DNA of 64,000 nt from Actinomycetes bacterium (GTDB lineage Bacteria > Actinomycetota > Acidimicrobiia > Acidimicrobiales > Palsa-688). How positions within the stretch are numbered: the first letter of the stretch is position 1; each line of letters starts with the position of its first letter. The position numbers and the translations under genes are program-made. This document shows positions 36,908-45,734 of the stretch, piece by piece. Under the pieces are notes generated by a model. The model saw only the letters and a list, made by a program, of their open reading frames with translations, searched no databases and had not been told where the DNA came from. The stretch covers positions 24,044 through 88,043 of the forward strand of contig JAKCDU010000011.1 in NCBI GenBank assembly GCA_021838445.1, read 5' to 3'.

Positions 36908-38444
36908 CGCTCACCTCCTTGGCCAGTTCCCGGTAGGCGATGGCGCCTCTCGAGGAAGAGTCGAACGTGGTGACCGGCTGACCGAACGACGGGGCTTCCG
37001 AGAGGCGGACGGTCCGAGGTACGACGTTGCGGCAGACCCGGGTCCCGAAGTGCTCCCGGACCTCCTCGGCCACCTGCTCGGCCAGCTTGGTACGGGCGTC
37101 GTACATGGTCAGGACGATGGTGCTCACCTCCAATTTGTTGTTGAGATTGGACTTCACCAGGTTGACGTTGCGCAGCAGCTGGCTCAGGCCTTCCAGGGCG
37201 TAGTACTCGCACTGGATGGGCACCAGTACCTCCCCTGCGGCGGCCAGGGCGTTGACCGTCAGAAGACCGAGGGAGGGCGGGCAGTCGATCAATAGGAAGT
37301 CGAAGTCGGCCTCCACGGTCTCGAGCGCCCGGCGCAGCCGCAGCTCGCGGCTGAACACCGGCACCAACTCGATCTCGGCGCCGGCCAGGTCGATGGTGGC
37401 CGGGACCACGAAGAGGTTCCGCAGCGTGGTGGGCTCGATGACGTCCTCGATGGGCACGTCGTGGAGGATCACGTCGTAGACCGAGGCATCGAGATTGCGG
37501 CCGTTGATCCCGAGACCGGTGGTGGCGTTGCCCTGGGGGTCGAGATCGATGACCAGCACCCGGTAGCCCAGCTCGGCCAGGGAGGCGCCCAGGTTCACGG
37601 TGGTCGTGGTCTTACCCACGCCACCCTTCTGGTTGGCCACGGCCAGGCAGCGGGGCAGCGGATGGTCGACGGCACCCGGGTGGCGCGGGCGGCCCTGTTC
37701 ATCGAGACCGAAGCCGGAGCCGGAGCCGGCGTGCTCGGAGGCTCCGGCTTCGACAACACCGGATGGGGAAGTCGAGGCCGCAGTACCCGGACTCCGAAGG
37801 GTGGCTTCCAGGATGTCGTCGAGATCGGGCGGCACGGAGACTCGGGATACACCGGGTCCGGTGTCGAGGACGGCTGCTCGGGGAGCGGCCGGGTGGCTGG
37901 TGGAGGCTCTGGGATCTGCGGGGTCGGGGATCGCCGAGCCGGGGGTCGAGTCGGAAGCGCTCGCCGAGAGCGTCAACTCCATCGCAGCCATGGAATCGGC
38001 GTGTCGGGCGCCCGAGCCCGGATCAGGGCCCCGATGGGGGTCGAACTCCGATTCTCCCGGGGAGCTCATGAGCACTTCGCCGTAGGCGGGGTGATCAGAT
38101 CCGACGTGACCAGAGTCCGGGCTGGTGAGCAGGGATTCATCGCCACCTCCAGTGAGGTTGATTGGTTCCGCCTGACCGTCGTCGGCTGATCCGCCTGGAC
38201 CGAGCCGGAGGTCCACCGGCTCAGGCCCCCTTGTCGTCGCCGCATCGGAGGCATCGGCCTGGTCCGCTGCTTCATGAGTATCACGCGGCAGCTGGTAGGG
38301 AGATGCCGTGGGCACCGACGGGCCCGCATCCGTACGGTTGGCCGTGGGAGCGGAACCGGTCGACCCCTCTCCCCGACTCCCGCCAGCCCGCAAGCGATCG
38401 AAGATCGACCGGGCTCGATCTGGCTGAGCAGGGAGTTCGGTCAC
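36882..38444 (-). CDS. parA: Chromosome partitioning ATPase ParA with long N-terminal extension
   Basis: 520 residues. The ParA/Soj core starts near 265 with LAVANQKGGVGKTTTTVNL (deviant Walker A, near 275), then DLDPQGNATTGLG and the IDCPPSLGLLTVNAL segment. ParA forms an ATP-dependent gradient that moves ParB-parS complexes. The first ~255 residues are Ser/Pro/Gly/Asp-rich and probably disordered, starting with ARSIFDRLRAGG. They are longer than in usual ParA proteins. A later start would trim this part, but the frame is uninterrupted from ATG/GTG at 38444. Confidence 0.93.
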   Translation of the reverse strand: MTELPAQPDRARSIFDRLRAGGSRGEGSTGSAPTANRTDAGPSVPTASPYQLPRDTHEAADQADASDAATTRGPEPVDLRLGPGGSADDGQAEPINLTGGGDESLLTSPDSGHVGSDHPAYGEVLMSSPGESEFDPHRGPDPGSGARHADSMAAMELTLSASASDSTPGSAIPDPADPRASTSHPAAPRAAVLDTGPGVSRVSVPPDLDDILEATLRSPGTAASTSPSGVVEAGASEHAGSGSGFGLDEQGRPRHPGAVDHPLPRCLAVANQKGGVGKTTTTVNLGASLAELGYRVLVIDLDPQGNATTGLGINGRNLDASVYDVILHDVPIEDVIEPTTLRNLFVVPATIDLAGAEIELVPVFSRELRLRRALETVEADFDFLLIDCPPSLGLLTVNALAAAGEVLVPIQCEYYALEGLSQLLRNVNLVKSNLNNKLEVSTIVLTMYDARTKLAEQVAEEVREHFGTRVCRNVVPRTVRLSEAPSFGQPVTTFDSSSRGAIAYRELAKEVSGGAPQRVR

Positions 38445-38492
38445 TCCCCTATCCTCACCGGTGCAGGGGTCTTATGCAAGCACTGCACCTGA

Positions 38493-38508
38493 TGTTTCAC
38501 GTGAAACA
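38493..38508. promoter_or_regulatory. parS centromere site, perfect match
   Basis: TGTTTCACGTGAAACA is a perfect 16-bp palindrome identical to the consensus ParB binding site. It lies 48 bases upstream of the parA start. Confidence 0.97.
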
Positions 38509-38549
38509 GCGGGAGGGTGAGTGGTCCCGTCGCCAACATCGCGGTCCTG

Positions 38550-39146
38550 TCAGGAAGCGGGGGCAGTGGCCCGGAGGGATACATTGGTGCCCGCCGTCGC
38601 TGTGTGGAGGGAGCCCTGCGTCCCGTCGCGATATTGCACTTTGAATCCGGTGATTTTGACGACGCCCGAGTTGAGCGGAACGACGCCCATGGCGACCGAC
38701 CCTCCGTCGCTGGGGTTGACCAGCACGGGGTGGAAGACGCCCGGGTGGGCGCACAGGGTCAGCCTGTCCGACATGCCCTCGCTACTCTGCGGCGCACACA
38801 CCAAGATGAAAGTCACTGCGGGCGCCGAGTCCCGAGCCAGGATCGGGCTTATGGCGGTCACAGTGATAGGCCGCAAGGAGGAGATGGCCGGCGACACATA
38901 GGTGACCTGGCCCACTACGGCTTGCCCGGTCAACCCGAAACCCACTCTCCGGAACGTCGATCCTGGGCTACTCGGCCACAACCACCAGACCACGGCACCG
39001 ACCAGGATGGCGAGGACGACGAGGAGGGCCACTAGCTGCCGACCGCGGGGGAGTCGCCACCGTCGGCCCGGACGGCTGGGCCCGGCGTCACCACCTGTGT
39101 CGTCGGATGGTGCTCCTTCCGGCCCGGCAGCTTCCTGTACGTTCAC
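38550..39146 (-). CDS. Hypothetical membrane-anchored protein
   Basis: 198 residues, GTG start. After a short Pro/Gly/Arg-rich N terminus a transmembrane segment QLVALLVVLAILVGAVVWWLW (about 37-57) is followed by an extracytoplasmic domain of about 140 residues with no motif I recognise; two Cys residues occur there (VCAPQ, LCAHPG). It lies between parA (convergent side parS) and the insertion sequence remnant. Confidence 0.7.
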   Translation of the reverse strand: MNVQEAAGPEGAPSDDTGGDAGPSRPGRRWRLPRGRQLVALLVVLAILVGAVVWWLWPSSPGSTFRRVGFGLTGQAVVGQVTYVSPAISSLRPITVTAISPILARDSAPAVTFILVCAPQSSEGMSDRLTLCAHPGVFHPVLVNPSDGGSVAMGVVPLNSGVVKITGFKVQYRDGTQGSLHTATAGTNVSLRATAPAS

Positions 39147-39549
39147 CGCTCCTACCGTAGCCAGCCGAAACCAACCGCACCCGCCCCGCCTCGCCCCCGC
39201 CCGGCCTTCGACGTGACCGGCCAGCGTTTGACATCCGCCTCTGGTCCATAGTCGCCAGGGGTGAGCTCACCCCGGTCGGAGGCGTCCTAGGGCCTGTGCA
39301 CTTAGCGTCTCAGTGACACCCGATCGCGTCGGCTGTCAGCGACCTGGAGGGCGGAAGTAGGCCTGCCCCCGCCGAATCGCGCCGCGGTGGCGTCCGGTCC
39401 GCGGTGCAAGTGGCTGGCGGGGGTAGCTTCCCCTCGAAGTCTGCATGCAGAGAAGGAACCCACGCCAGTGTCCAGTCGAGCACGACCGATTGAGTGCATC
39501 CGCGCGGCGACAGACGGCCTGATCGGCCCCTGGGACGGGGCTGGGCGAG
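39147..39549. other. Upstream flank and likely left end of the IS256-type element
   Basis: No convincing gene. The piece from about 39289 (starting GGCCTGTGCACTTAG) to the transposase start could be the element's 5' end. I cannot locate a matching terminal inverted repeat because the right end is lost. Confidence 0.35.
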
Positions 39550-40535
39550 GTGCTGGAGGAGGTGGCCCGGCTCGGGGTGCGCCTGTTGATGCAGACCGCG
39601 ATCGAGGCGGAGGTCACCGAGCTTCTAGGCCGTGAGCGCCACAGCCTCGGCGAGAGAATCCGGGCTGGGAGTCGTAACGGGCACTGCCCGACCACGGTCA
39701 AGTCCACCGCCGGGACGGTCAGGATCGACCGGCCCAAGCTGCGCGATCCCGACGGGGCGTTCGCTTCCCGGCTCTTGGGTGTCGGCGTGTGCCGCACCAG
39801 CGCGCTGGAGGCGCTGGTGATCGCGGGCTTCGTCCGGAGCCTCTCGGTCCGTGATGTTGAGGCCAGCCTGGTCGACGCCCTGGGGGCGGAGGTGGCCCTG
39901 CCGAAGTCGACCGTGTCCGGCGTGTGCGAGGCGATCACCGACGAGTTCGACACCTGCAAGGCCCGTGACCTGTCGGAGGTGGCGCTGGAGTACCTGCTTT
40001 TGACGGCTCGGTGCGCCACGAGGCGCCAATATGACCGGGTGGGGTGTAAGGACCCACCTGTGGCCTGCCGCAGCAGGCGGCCGAAGCTGGGAGCAGCCTG
40101 ACCGTGGAGACGCAGGGTCGGGTGGGAAGCAGCCCGGGGGCCGGATCCGTGTTGGCGTACTACCCGTCAACACGGAGGTCACGAGGAATGCCTGCGGCGT
40201 ACTCGTGGGGAGGCTGCAGGTGAAGGGCCGGGCGCTGCCCCCGTCGGACGGTCAGTGGTGAACGTGGGAACCATCCCGGAGCTACCGTCCCCGCCGGCCA
40301 GCCAGGTCGGCGGCGGGCAGGCCCGTCGTCTGCTGTTGGCCTCGGGATGAGACGGAGTCCTCGTAGTAGTCCGAGCGTGGGAACGCCACGTACACGGCAA
40401 AAGGGGACAGCGAGCTCGCAGACGCGGGACTCACAACCTCGATTATGACCCGGCGGTCCTGGTTGACGCCCTTGGCACCGCGTCAAGGGGAACAGAGGAG
40501 CGCGCTCGGCGGGGGTGGACGGCCAGGGGCCTCCT

Positions 40536-40828
40536 ATGTCTCCACCATGGTCGATGAGGATGTGTTTCTCGCAGTGCTCGAACCGATCTTCGAGGTGGAC
40601 TTCCGGGACCAATTACTTCCGCTACGGGGTCCCCAAGGCGACCTTCAGCCATCTACGGTCGTCGGTCTGGCGCCGGGTGATCTGCTGGCTCCGCCACAAG
40701 GAGCGTCGGGCAACATGGAAGCAGCTCCGGCGGCGCTACCGGAACGGGTGGTGGCCGCAGATGACTTGTGGAGAGCCGGATGCGGTGAAGGTTGCACGTC
40801 CGATTCGGAGGGGCGGGCCGGGGAAATG
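40536..40828 (+). pseudogene. Group II intron reverse transcriptase/maturase fragments
   Basis: Two pieces in different frames: DEDVFLAVLEPIFEVDF (RT palm region) and NYFRYGVPKATFSHLRSS followed by WRRVICWLRHKERR, the C-terminal maturase/X domain. They are joined around 40600 with the catalytic YADD region deleted. Non-functional. Confidence 0.75.
40773..40809 (+). ncRNA. Group II intron domain V
   Basis: GAGCCGGATGCGGTGAAGG starts a typical domain V, with the AGC triad kept; the closing strand is TCCGATTCGG. One lower-stem pair is broken (C opposite A, where G is usual) and the loop is GAAG rather than GAAA, consistent with decay. Confidence 0.75.
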
Positions 40829-41098
40829 ACCGGCCGGGACGCCCGAGACGCGCCTCGGTCCGACCCCCGACCATCGCCGCGTGTACGAAGGCGCCCGGGC
40901 CGAGCCCGTGCTCGCCGCCTCGGGCATCACCACCGACGGCCACCCCGTGCTAATCGCCCTCGACGCCGGCCCCGCCAGTCCACTGACACGAATTCAGCGG
41001 AGGTGGGACGCCAACCACCGGTCGGCGGCTGCCGCGACGGTGCCCCACTTCGACGTTGCCGGACAGCTCTCGTAACGTCGCTAATAGAGCGGCGTGAA

Positions 41099-41797
41099 AT
41101 GGAGGCGCTACTGTTCGATCCCGTGACGATCAACGACCTCAGACGTGCCCTCGATAGCGCGGCGAGAGACCACTGGCTTCTTGACCATCCCTACTATCGA
41201 TCCTGGGTCGCTGGCGAACTCACGGTCGACGACCTAGCCGACTATGCCGCTCAGTACCGCCACTTCGAGGCAGTCCTTCCCGCCACACTTGCCGCAACCG
41301 CTGCTCAACTCCCACCCGGAGCAGCCCGCCGTTTGGTCGAGGAGAATCTGGCGGATGAGCAAACTCGTCCCCGACCACACCTAGAGTTGCTCGAAGGCTT
41401 CGCATCGTCAGTCGGAGCTGATACTGATCGGGGAGCGTCTCCGGCAACCGCCGAGCTCGTAGCCACCTATCGGCGGGCGGAGCACGCGGGGCCGGTGGCG
41501 GCACTCTCTGTCGTAGGTGCCTACGAAGTTCAAGCAGCTGAGATCGCGTCGACGAAGGCAGCAACCCTGCGCAGCCACTATCAACTTCCAAAGTCGGGGA
41601 CCGAGTTCTGGGATGTTCATGCCCAACTGGAGGACTCCCATGCTGACTGGACGGCCGGGGCACTGGAGGAGGTGAGCGCCGCGCCAGAGGATGTCTATCG
41701 TTTCGGAGCGGCTTCAGCAGAAGCTTGGTGGATGTTTCTCGATGAGCGCGAAGCGGTCCGCGGACTAGGTACGGGCCATCTTCGCCCTATGAGCTAG
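41099..41797 (+). CDS. Heme-oxygenase-like (TenA/PqqC/CADD) family protein
   Basis: 232 residues from ATG 41099. The first 218 codons of the longer frame are intron and transposon sequence and are excluded. Family features: SAARDHWLLDHPYYRSWVAGELTVDDLADY, the Glu in YRHFEAVLPATLA, the Glu pair VEENLADEQ, PHLELLEGFASSVG, and SVVGAYEVQAAEI with DVHAQLEDSHADW. His and Glu residues at these positions would fit a diiron site. CADD-like members make p-aminobenzoate; PqqC and TenA members do other chemistry. The exact role is unclear. Lower GC than neighbours suggests transfer. Confidence 0.75.
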   Translation: MEALLFDPVTINDLRRALDSAARDHWLLDHPYYRSWVAGELTVDDLADYAAQYRHFEAVLPATLAATAAQLPPGAARRLVEENLADEQTRPRPHLELLEGFASSVGADTDRGASPATAELVATYRRAEHAGPVAALSVVGAYEVQAAEIASTKAATLRSHYQLPKSGTEFWDVHAQLEDSHADWTAGALEEVSAAPEDVYRFGAASAEAWWMFLDEREAVRGLGTGHLRPMS

Positions 41798-42326
41798 TTC
41801 ATCCAGCCCGCGACTGCGACTGAACGGCATCCGAGGGCCGATAAGCGCTCGTCGTCTGGTCCGGAGCTGGAATGGAGCACGGAGTGAGCGTTCTGATCGC
41901 TCCTATCGGCACCCATGGGATTCTGGGACCACCGGGTAGGCGAGATATCGGGGCGCTGCTCTCTTCACACGGTTAGCTGTGCATGGCGTCCCTCACTGAA
42001 CAGTAGGACGCCGGGAGCGTGGTCCCAGGGAAGCGTTCGCCAGAAGGAGCACGAAGTCCTGGTCTTGCTCGATGATGGCGGGGTAGTCCACCCCGGCGTA
42101 CACCCGGCCATGGCTGGGGTTCAACGTGGAACAGCGGCCACTGTTCCACGTGAAACAGCGGGAGCCCATATCTGACCCAGCCATCCGGGCCACGCCCGAG
42201 GAGGTTCACGCACCCACGGTCCGGGTCCAGATGCCCGTCAGGCCCGGGGTCGGGGATAGGGGGATCGGACCCGAAACGCCACCCGCTACCCGCTACCCGC
42301 CAGCCCAGCTCGACGCTCCTAAGGGC
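41798..42326. other. Intergenic region carrying the second parS
   Basis: 529 bases without a gene I can support. A minus-strand frame of 78 codons crosses the parS and has no recognisable motif. At 42119-42134 a weak parS-like sequence (12 of 16) precedes the good site. Confidence 0.55.
42143..42158. promoter_or_regulatory. parS centromere site, one mismatch
   Basis: TGTTCCACGTGAAACA differs from the parS consensus at one base. The bases after it (ACGTGAAACAGCGGGAG) are the same as after the parS at 38493, which suggests a common origin. Confidence 0.88.
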
Positions 42327-43016
42327 TCAGAATAGGGGCCGCTTGGCTGGAATGCCGACCCGTCGCGGGAACCGGTCGGGGCAGGGAGAGACCTGTTGGA
42401 GAACCTGGAAGCAGGACGGCTCGGTGACCCGAGGGCCGACCTCCAACCCGAGCGTCGACAGTCTCTCCGGGGGCCAGCGGTCGGCGGCGTCGAGCGGCTC
42501 GGCTACGATGAGATGTCCTCCCACCTCGAGGAAGGGCGAGGCGCATTCGGCGGTGACCGCCGGAGCTGCGAACGATCGGGAGACGACCAGGCTGAATCTC
42601 CTCCGCAGATCGGGCCGGTGCCCGGCCTCCTCGGCTCGGGCCTCGATGACCTCTACGGCGGGCGCCGGCTCAGGCCGGGACAGCCGTTCCACCGCCGCGC
42701 GCAGGAAGGAGCAGCGGGTGGCGCTCCCGTCGAGCAGGTACCACCGCAACATGGGGAGTGCCACCGCCAGGACCAGACCGGGTACCCCGCCGCCGCTGCC
42801 GAGGTCGAGGGCGGCCCGGCCGTCGGGAAGGGAGAACTGCTCTCGACATTCCGGTCCCGGGCCGAGCACCGTCAGGAGATCCAGTGAGCGGACGATGTGG
42901 GCGCTGACCGGCCCCGGGCCGAGGAAACCTCTCTCCCGGCTCTCCTCCAGAATGGCGAGAAGGGCCCCGTAGGGCCCTTCCCCGAGAATCTCTTCCGGAT
43001 GTGACGGCTCAGTCAC
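42327..43016 (-). CDS. rsmG: 16S rRNA (guanine-N7) methyltransferase RsmG (GidB)
   Basis: 229 residues from GTG 43016, right after jag (TGATG overlap context). SAM-binding DLGSGGGVPGLVLAVALP, then DGSATRCSFLRAAVERL and VVSRSFAAPAVTAECASPFL. It methylates G527 of 16S rRNA. Usually it is followed directly by parA; here a 3.9-kb insertion separates them. A start 14 codons upstream inside jag is possible. Confidence 0.95.
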   Translation of the reverse strand: MTEPSHPEEILGEGPYGALLAILEESRERGFLGPGPVSAHIVRSLDLLTVLGPGPECREQFSLPDGRAALDLGSGGGVPGLVLAVALPMLRWYLLDGSATRCSFLRAAVERLSRPEPAPAVEVIEARAEEAGHRPDLRRRFSLVVSRSFAAPAVTAECASPFLEVGGHLIVAEPLDAADRWPPERLSTLGLEVGPRVTEPSCFQVLQQVSPCPDRFPRRVGIPAKRPLF

Positions 43017-43017
43017 A

Positions 43018-44127
43018 TCAGCCGGGTAGGACCACGACCCGCCGGCGGGGCTCCTCACCCTCGGAGATGGTCTGGACGCCCTCGATGGCCGAGATGGTGT
43101 CGTGCACCACCTTGCGGTCCACGGCCGACATCGGCTCGAGGGCCGTTCGGTTCCCGTTGGCCTTCACCTGCTCGGCGACCTGGGTGGCGAAGCGGGTGAG
43201 CGCCTCGGTCCGCTTCTGGCGGTAGCCGCCGACGTCGACGTAGATGTGGCCGTTGCTGCCGTGCGTCTCGTTGAACACCACCGTGCGGGTGAGGTTCTGG
43301 ATGGCTACGAGAGTGGCGCCTTTGGGGCCAATGAGGATGCCCAGGTTGGGGCCAGCGAGCTGGATCTCCAGGGTGTCGTCGTCAGGTTGAGTCAGGCTCA
43401 CCTGAGCCTCCAGCCCGAGCTCTGCCGTCAGCTGGGTGAGGAAGTCGACGGCGACCTCCCCCTGACGGGCCATATCTACTTCCACCTCGGGTCCTTTCCC
43501 TGATAGGTCGTCATCGTCGGAGTCGAGGCCGGTCTCGGCTCCGGTGGGCCCGACCGAAGATCGGGTCCGATTGCGATTGCGATTGCGATTGCGCGGCGCC
43601 GGGCGATCCGGGTCGCCCGAATCGACATCGGCGTCGCTGTCCAGCGATTCGCTGGTGCCCTCCGCTGCGGCTCCTTCGGTGGCCCTGGGTGCCCGCGCCG
43701 TACGGATCGTGCCTCTCGGCGCCGCCGTGGTGGCCCCGTCATCGGGTCGGGTATCGGAGGACCCCGTCTCGTCGGCGGTGACCGGGCTGGCCGCGGCTCC
43801 CCTACCCGAGCCGCGGCTGCGGCCCCCGTTGGCGTCGGCGGTCCCGGCCGTACCCCCAGCACCATTGGCGGGCGCGGTGGCCGCCGCGGCTGTCCCTTCG
43901 TTGGCGCGGCGCCGGCGGTCCCGGTTGCGTCGCTCTTCCTTGGCCCGCGGGGCGGTCGGGCGGACCCGGGCCCGTACCCGAGCCTCGCTGCGCAGGCGAC
44001 CGAACAGCCCCGTCTGGGCTTCGGCCACCACCTCGAACTCGGCGTCGGCTTCGTCCACGCCGAGCTCATCGAGGGCCTTGTCCTTGGCGTCCTGGACCGA
44101 TCTACCGGTCGTCTCGACCCACTCCAT
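43018..44127 (-). CDS. jag: Jag/KhpB RNA-binding protein
   Basis: 369 residues. The Jag-N domain is at 1-50 (WVETTGRSVQDAKDKALDELGV). A variable linker of about 165 residues has Asn-Arg repeats (RNRNRNRNR). The KH domain has ILIGPKGATLVAIQNLTR, and R3H occupies the C-terminal ~60 residues (RTALEPMSAVDRKVVHDTI). It is an RNA-binding regulator next to yidC, with its start one base from the yidC end. Confidence 0.93.
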   Translation of the reverse strand: MEWVETTGRSVQDAKDKALDELGVDEADAEFEVVAEAQTGLFGRLRSEARVRARVRPTAPRAKEERRNRDRRRRANEGTAAAATAPANGAGGTAGTADANGGRSRGSGRGAAASPVTADETGSSDTRPDDGATTAAPRGTIRTARAPRATEGAAAEGTSESLDSDADVDSGDPDRPAPRNRNRNRNRTRSSVGPTGAETGLDSDDDDLSGKGPEVEVDMARQGEVAVDFLTQLTAELGLEAQVSLTQPDDDTLEIQLAGPNLGILIGPKGATLVAIQNLTRTVVFNETHGSNGHIYVDVGGYRQKRTEALTRFATQVAEQVKANGNRTALEPMSAVDRKVVHDTISAIEGVQTISEGEEPRRRVVVLPG

Positions 44128-44128
44128 C

Positions 44129-45430
44129 TCAGCGCCCCCGCCGCTTGCGGTTGGGCCGCCCGGCCGGTGGCCGGTTGGCGGGGCTACCAGCGCCCCGTCC
44201 GTTGGCGCCGCCCTTACCGGCGGCGCTGCCGTTCATACCCTTGTCTGCGTTGCTCACGCCGTTGCTCTTTCCCCCTGAGTCGGGTGTTCCGTTAGCTCGG
44301 TTGGTCTGGTCGCGGTTGACCGACGATCCCCGGCCACCGCCGGCCTTACCGGTGCCGCCCTTCTGGCCCCCGGCGGCGCCCTTCTGGCGGGCTTCCTGCT
44401 GGGCCCGTTGCTGATCGGCGGCCTGAGCGAGCAGGTCCCGGAAGCGGCTGCGGCCGCCGGCCTGGCCACCCTTGGGGGCTGGGGCCCCCTCGCCACCACC
44501 CTGGGCCCGCCGGGGCGGGGTGTAGCCGGGCCGCTGGCGCTCCCGTTCGTCGATCTCGTGGGTGAGCTCCTCTACCTCCACGACCTCTTGGGCGACCAGG
44601 GTCCGCACCTTCGGGTCGAAGCGGTACATGGCGTCCTGCTGCACGATGCGGCAGATGTTGGAGGTGGCGTAGTAGACGATCACGCCGGCGGGGAACTTGA
44701 TGCAGAACAGGGCGAAGAGGGGAGCGAAGTACTTCATCATCCGCATCTGCGGATTGACGTTGGCGCTGGCCTGATTGCGGTTCATCATCATGGCCGACTG
44801 CAGGTACGAGGTCCCGGCCATGACCAGTAGGGCGATCCAGAACGGCGCGGCCGCCAGGATCCCGTTGTGCGGGCTGAGGGCCCCCTTGGACAGGTCCATC
44901 CCGAACGCCACGAGGTGGCCGTGGGCCGCCTGGATGGAGTGGTACATCTTGGTGTGGCTGTCGAGGTACTTCGGCATGGCCGTGACCACACCGTCCTTGG
45001 TGACGGTATGGCTCAGCCCGTCGATCACCCGGAACAGGGCGAAGAACACCGGGAGCGGGAGCAGCATGGGCAGGCAGGACCCGAAGGGACTGACGTTGTG
45101 CTCCCGGAAGAGGTCCATCTGAGCCTGGGCGAAGGCCTGCCGGTCGTCCTTGTGCAGCTGCTGGAGCTTCTTGAGCTCGGGTTGGAGCTTCTGCATGGCC
45201 AGCATCGACCGGGTGCTCTTCAAGGTGAGCGGTGAGATGATCACCATCCACAGCAAGCTCAGTCCCATGATGGCGACCCCGTAGTTGGGTATCACCGAGT
45301 AAATCCCGGCCAGGACCCACGCCAGGGGCTTGGCAATCGGGTCGAGGATGCTCCCGCTCGAATGTGACGTCTTAGCCACCGTGGTGGTGGTCGTGGCCGC
45401 TGCATGAAGAAGCGAAACGAGGTGGATCAT
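44129..45430 (-). CDS. yidC: Membrane protein insertase YidC
   Basis: 433 residues from ATG 45430, supported by an AAAAGGGCG site. Core helices include NYGVAIMGLSLLWMVIISPLT, HNVSPFGSCLPMLLPLPVFFAL, ALLVMAGTSYLQSAMMM, and YFAPLFALFCIKFPAGVIVYY. The Arg in the hydrophilic groove (TLKSTRSMLAMQKL) is present. The C-terminal ~130 residues are basic, Gly/Gln/Asn-rich and cytoplasmic, likely binding ribosomes. Six residues of Thr near the N terminus (ATTTTTVAK) are unusual. Confidence 0.95.
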   Translation of the reverse strand: MIHLVSLLHAAATTTTTVAKTSHSSGSILDPIAKPLAWVLAGIYSVIPNYGVAIMGLSLLWMVIISPLTLKSTRSMLAMQKLQPELKKLQQLHKDDRQAFAQAQMDLFREHNVSPFGSCLPMLLPLPVFFALFRVIDGLSHTVTKDGVVTAMPKYLDSHTKMYHSIQAAHGHLVAFGMDLSKGALSPHNGILAAAPFWIALLVMAGTSYLQSAMMMNRNQASANVNPQMRMMKYFAPLFALFCIKFPAGVIVYYATSNICRIVQQDAMYRFDPKVRTLVAQEVVEVEELTHEIDERERQRPGYTPPRRAQGGGEGAPAPKGGQAGGRSRFRDLLAQAADQQRAQQEARQKGAAGGQKGGTGKAGGGRGSSVNRDQTNRANGTPDSGGKSNGVSNADKGMNGSAAGKGGANGRGAGSPANRPPAGRPNRKRRGR

Positions 45431-45440
45431 GACGCCCTTT

Positions 45441-45734
45441 TCATTCCGGTACGGGGTCGTAGCCACTCGGGCCGCCGGGCCGGCACCGACCGAGGCGTCG
45501 GGCAGCCAGGCCCAGGCCTCGTCGGGTGCCGTGGAGTTCGACGGCTTCCAGGGCATACTGAGAACAGGTGGGGGTGAAGCGGCAGGGTGACACGTGACCG
45601 CTACGGAGCAACTGGTACAGCCGGATCAGCGCGGTCAAAGCCCGGGTCGCCAAACCCCGCCGGCGGTCGGAGGTCCTCCCCGGGCCGACATCGTCGGGTG
45701 ACGCTCCTGGCAGGAGGGTTTCGGTGGTCTTCAT
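45441..45734 (-). CDS. yidD: Membrane protein insertion efficiency factor YidD
   Basis: 97 residues. The YidD signature is [32 protein letters not shown], then the [19 protein letters not shown] ending, all conserved, including the [11 protein letters not shown] Cys pair. Its ATG overlaps the rnpA stop by four bases, and yidC starts 10 bases after its end. Confidence 0.95.
   Translation of the reverse strand: MKTTETLLPGASPDDVGPGRTSDRRRGLATRALTALIRLYQLLRSGHVSPCRFTPTCSQYALEAVELHGTRRGLGLAARRLGRCRPGGPSGYDPVPE

Larger units (their letters stand above)
40011..40871 (+). mobile_element. Degenerate group II intron inside the IS256 transposase gene
   Basis: The 5' end GTGCGCCACGAGG at 40011 matches the group II 5' consensus. 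Domain I-like sequence follows, with a stretch GGATGAGACGGAGTCC at about 40345. Fragments of the maturase/reverse transcriptase occur at 40555-40610 (LEPIFEVDF) and 40603-40720 in another frame (NYFRYGVPKATFSHL, then RRVICWLRHKERRATWKQL). Domain V is at 40773-40809. The 3' end reads CCCCGAC with exon 2 starting at 40872. At 861 bases it is far below the usual ~2 kb. Confidence 0.8.
39550..40980 (+). pseudogene. IS256/mutator-type transposase, interrupted and truncated
   Basis: Exon 1 (39550-40010) encodes a Mutator-family transposase N terminus: LMQTAIEAEVTELLGRERHS, AGSRNGHCP, and KSTVSGVCEAITDEFD. It ends DGS after a one-base deletion shortly before 40002, so the natural frame is LEYLLL-DGS. 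An 861-base group II intron follows. Exon 2 resumes at 40872 with HRRVYEGARAEPVLAASGITTDGHPVLIA, exactly continuing the family sequence, then breaks off near 40980. The catalytic C-terminal half is missing, so it is not active. Confidence 0.85.

Noticed and set aside
40445..41098. Upstream extension of the heme-oxygenase-like gene
   Set aside because: It runs through the group II intron and transposase remnants; ATG 41099 fits the family start.
41973..42209. Minus-strand 78-codon frame over the second parS
   Set aside because: No motif, spans a parS palindrome and an intergenic sequence.
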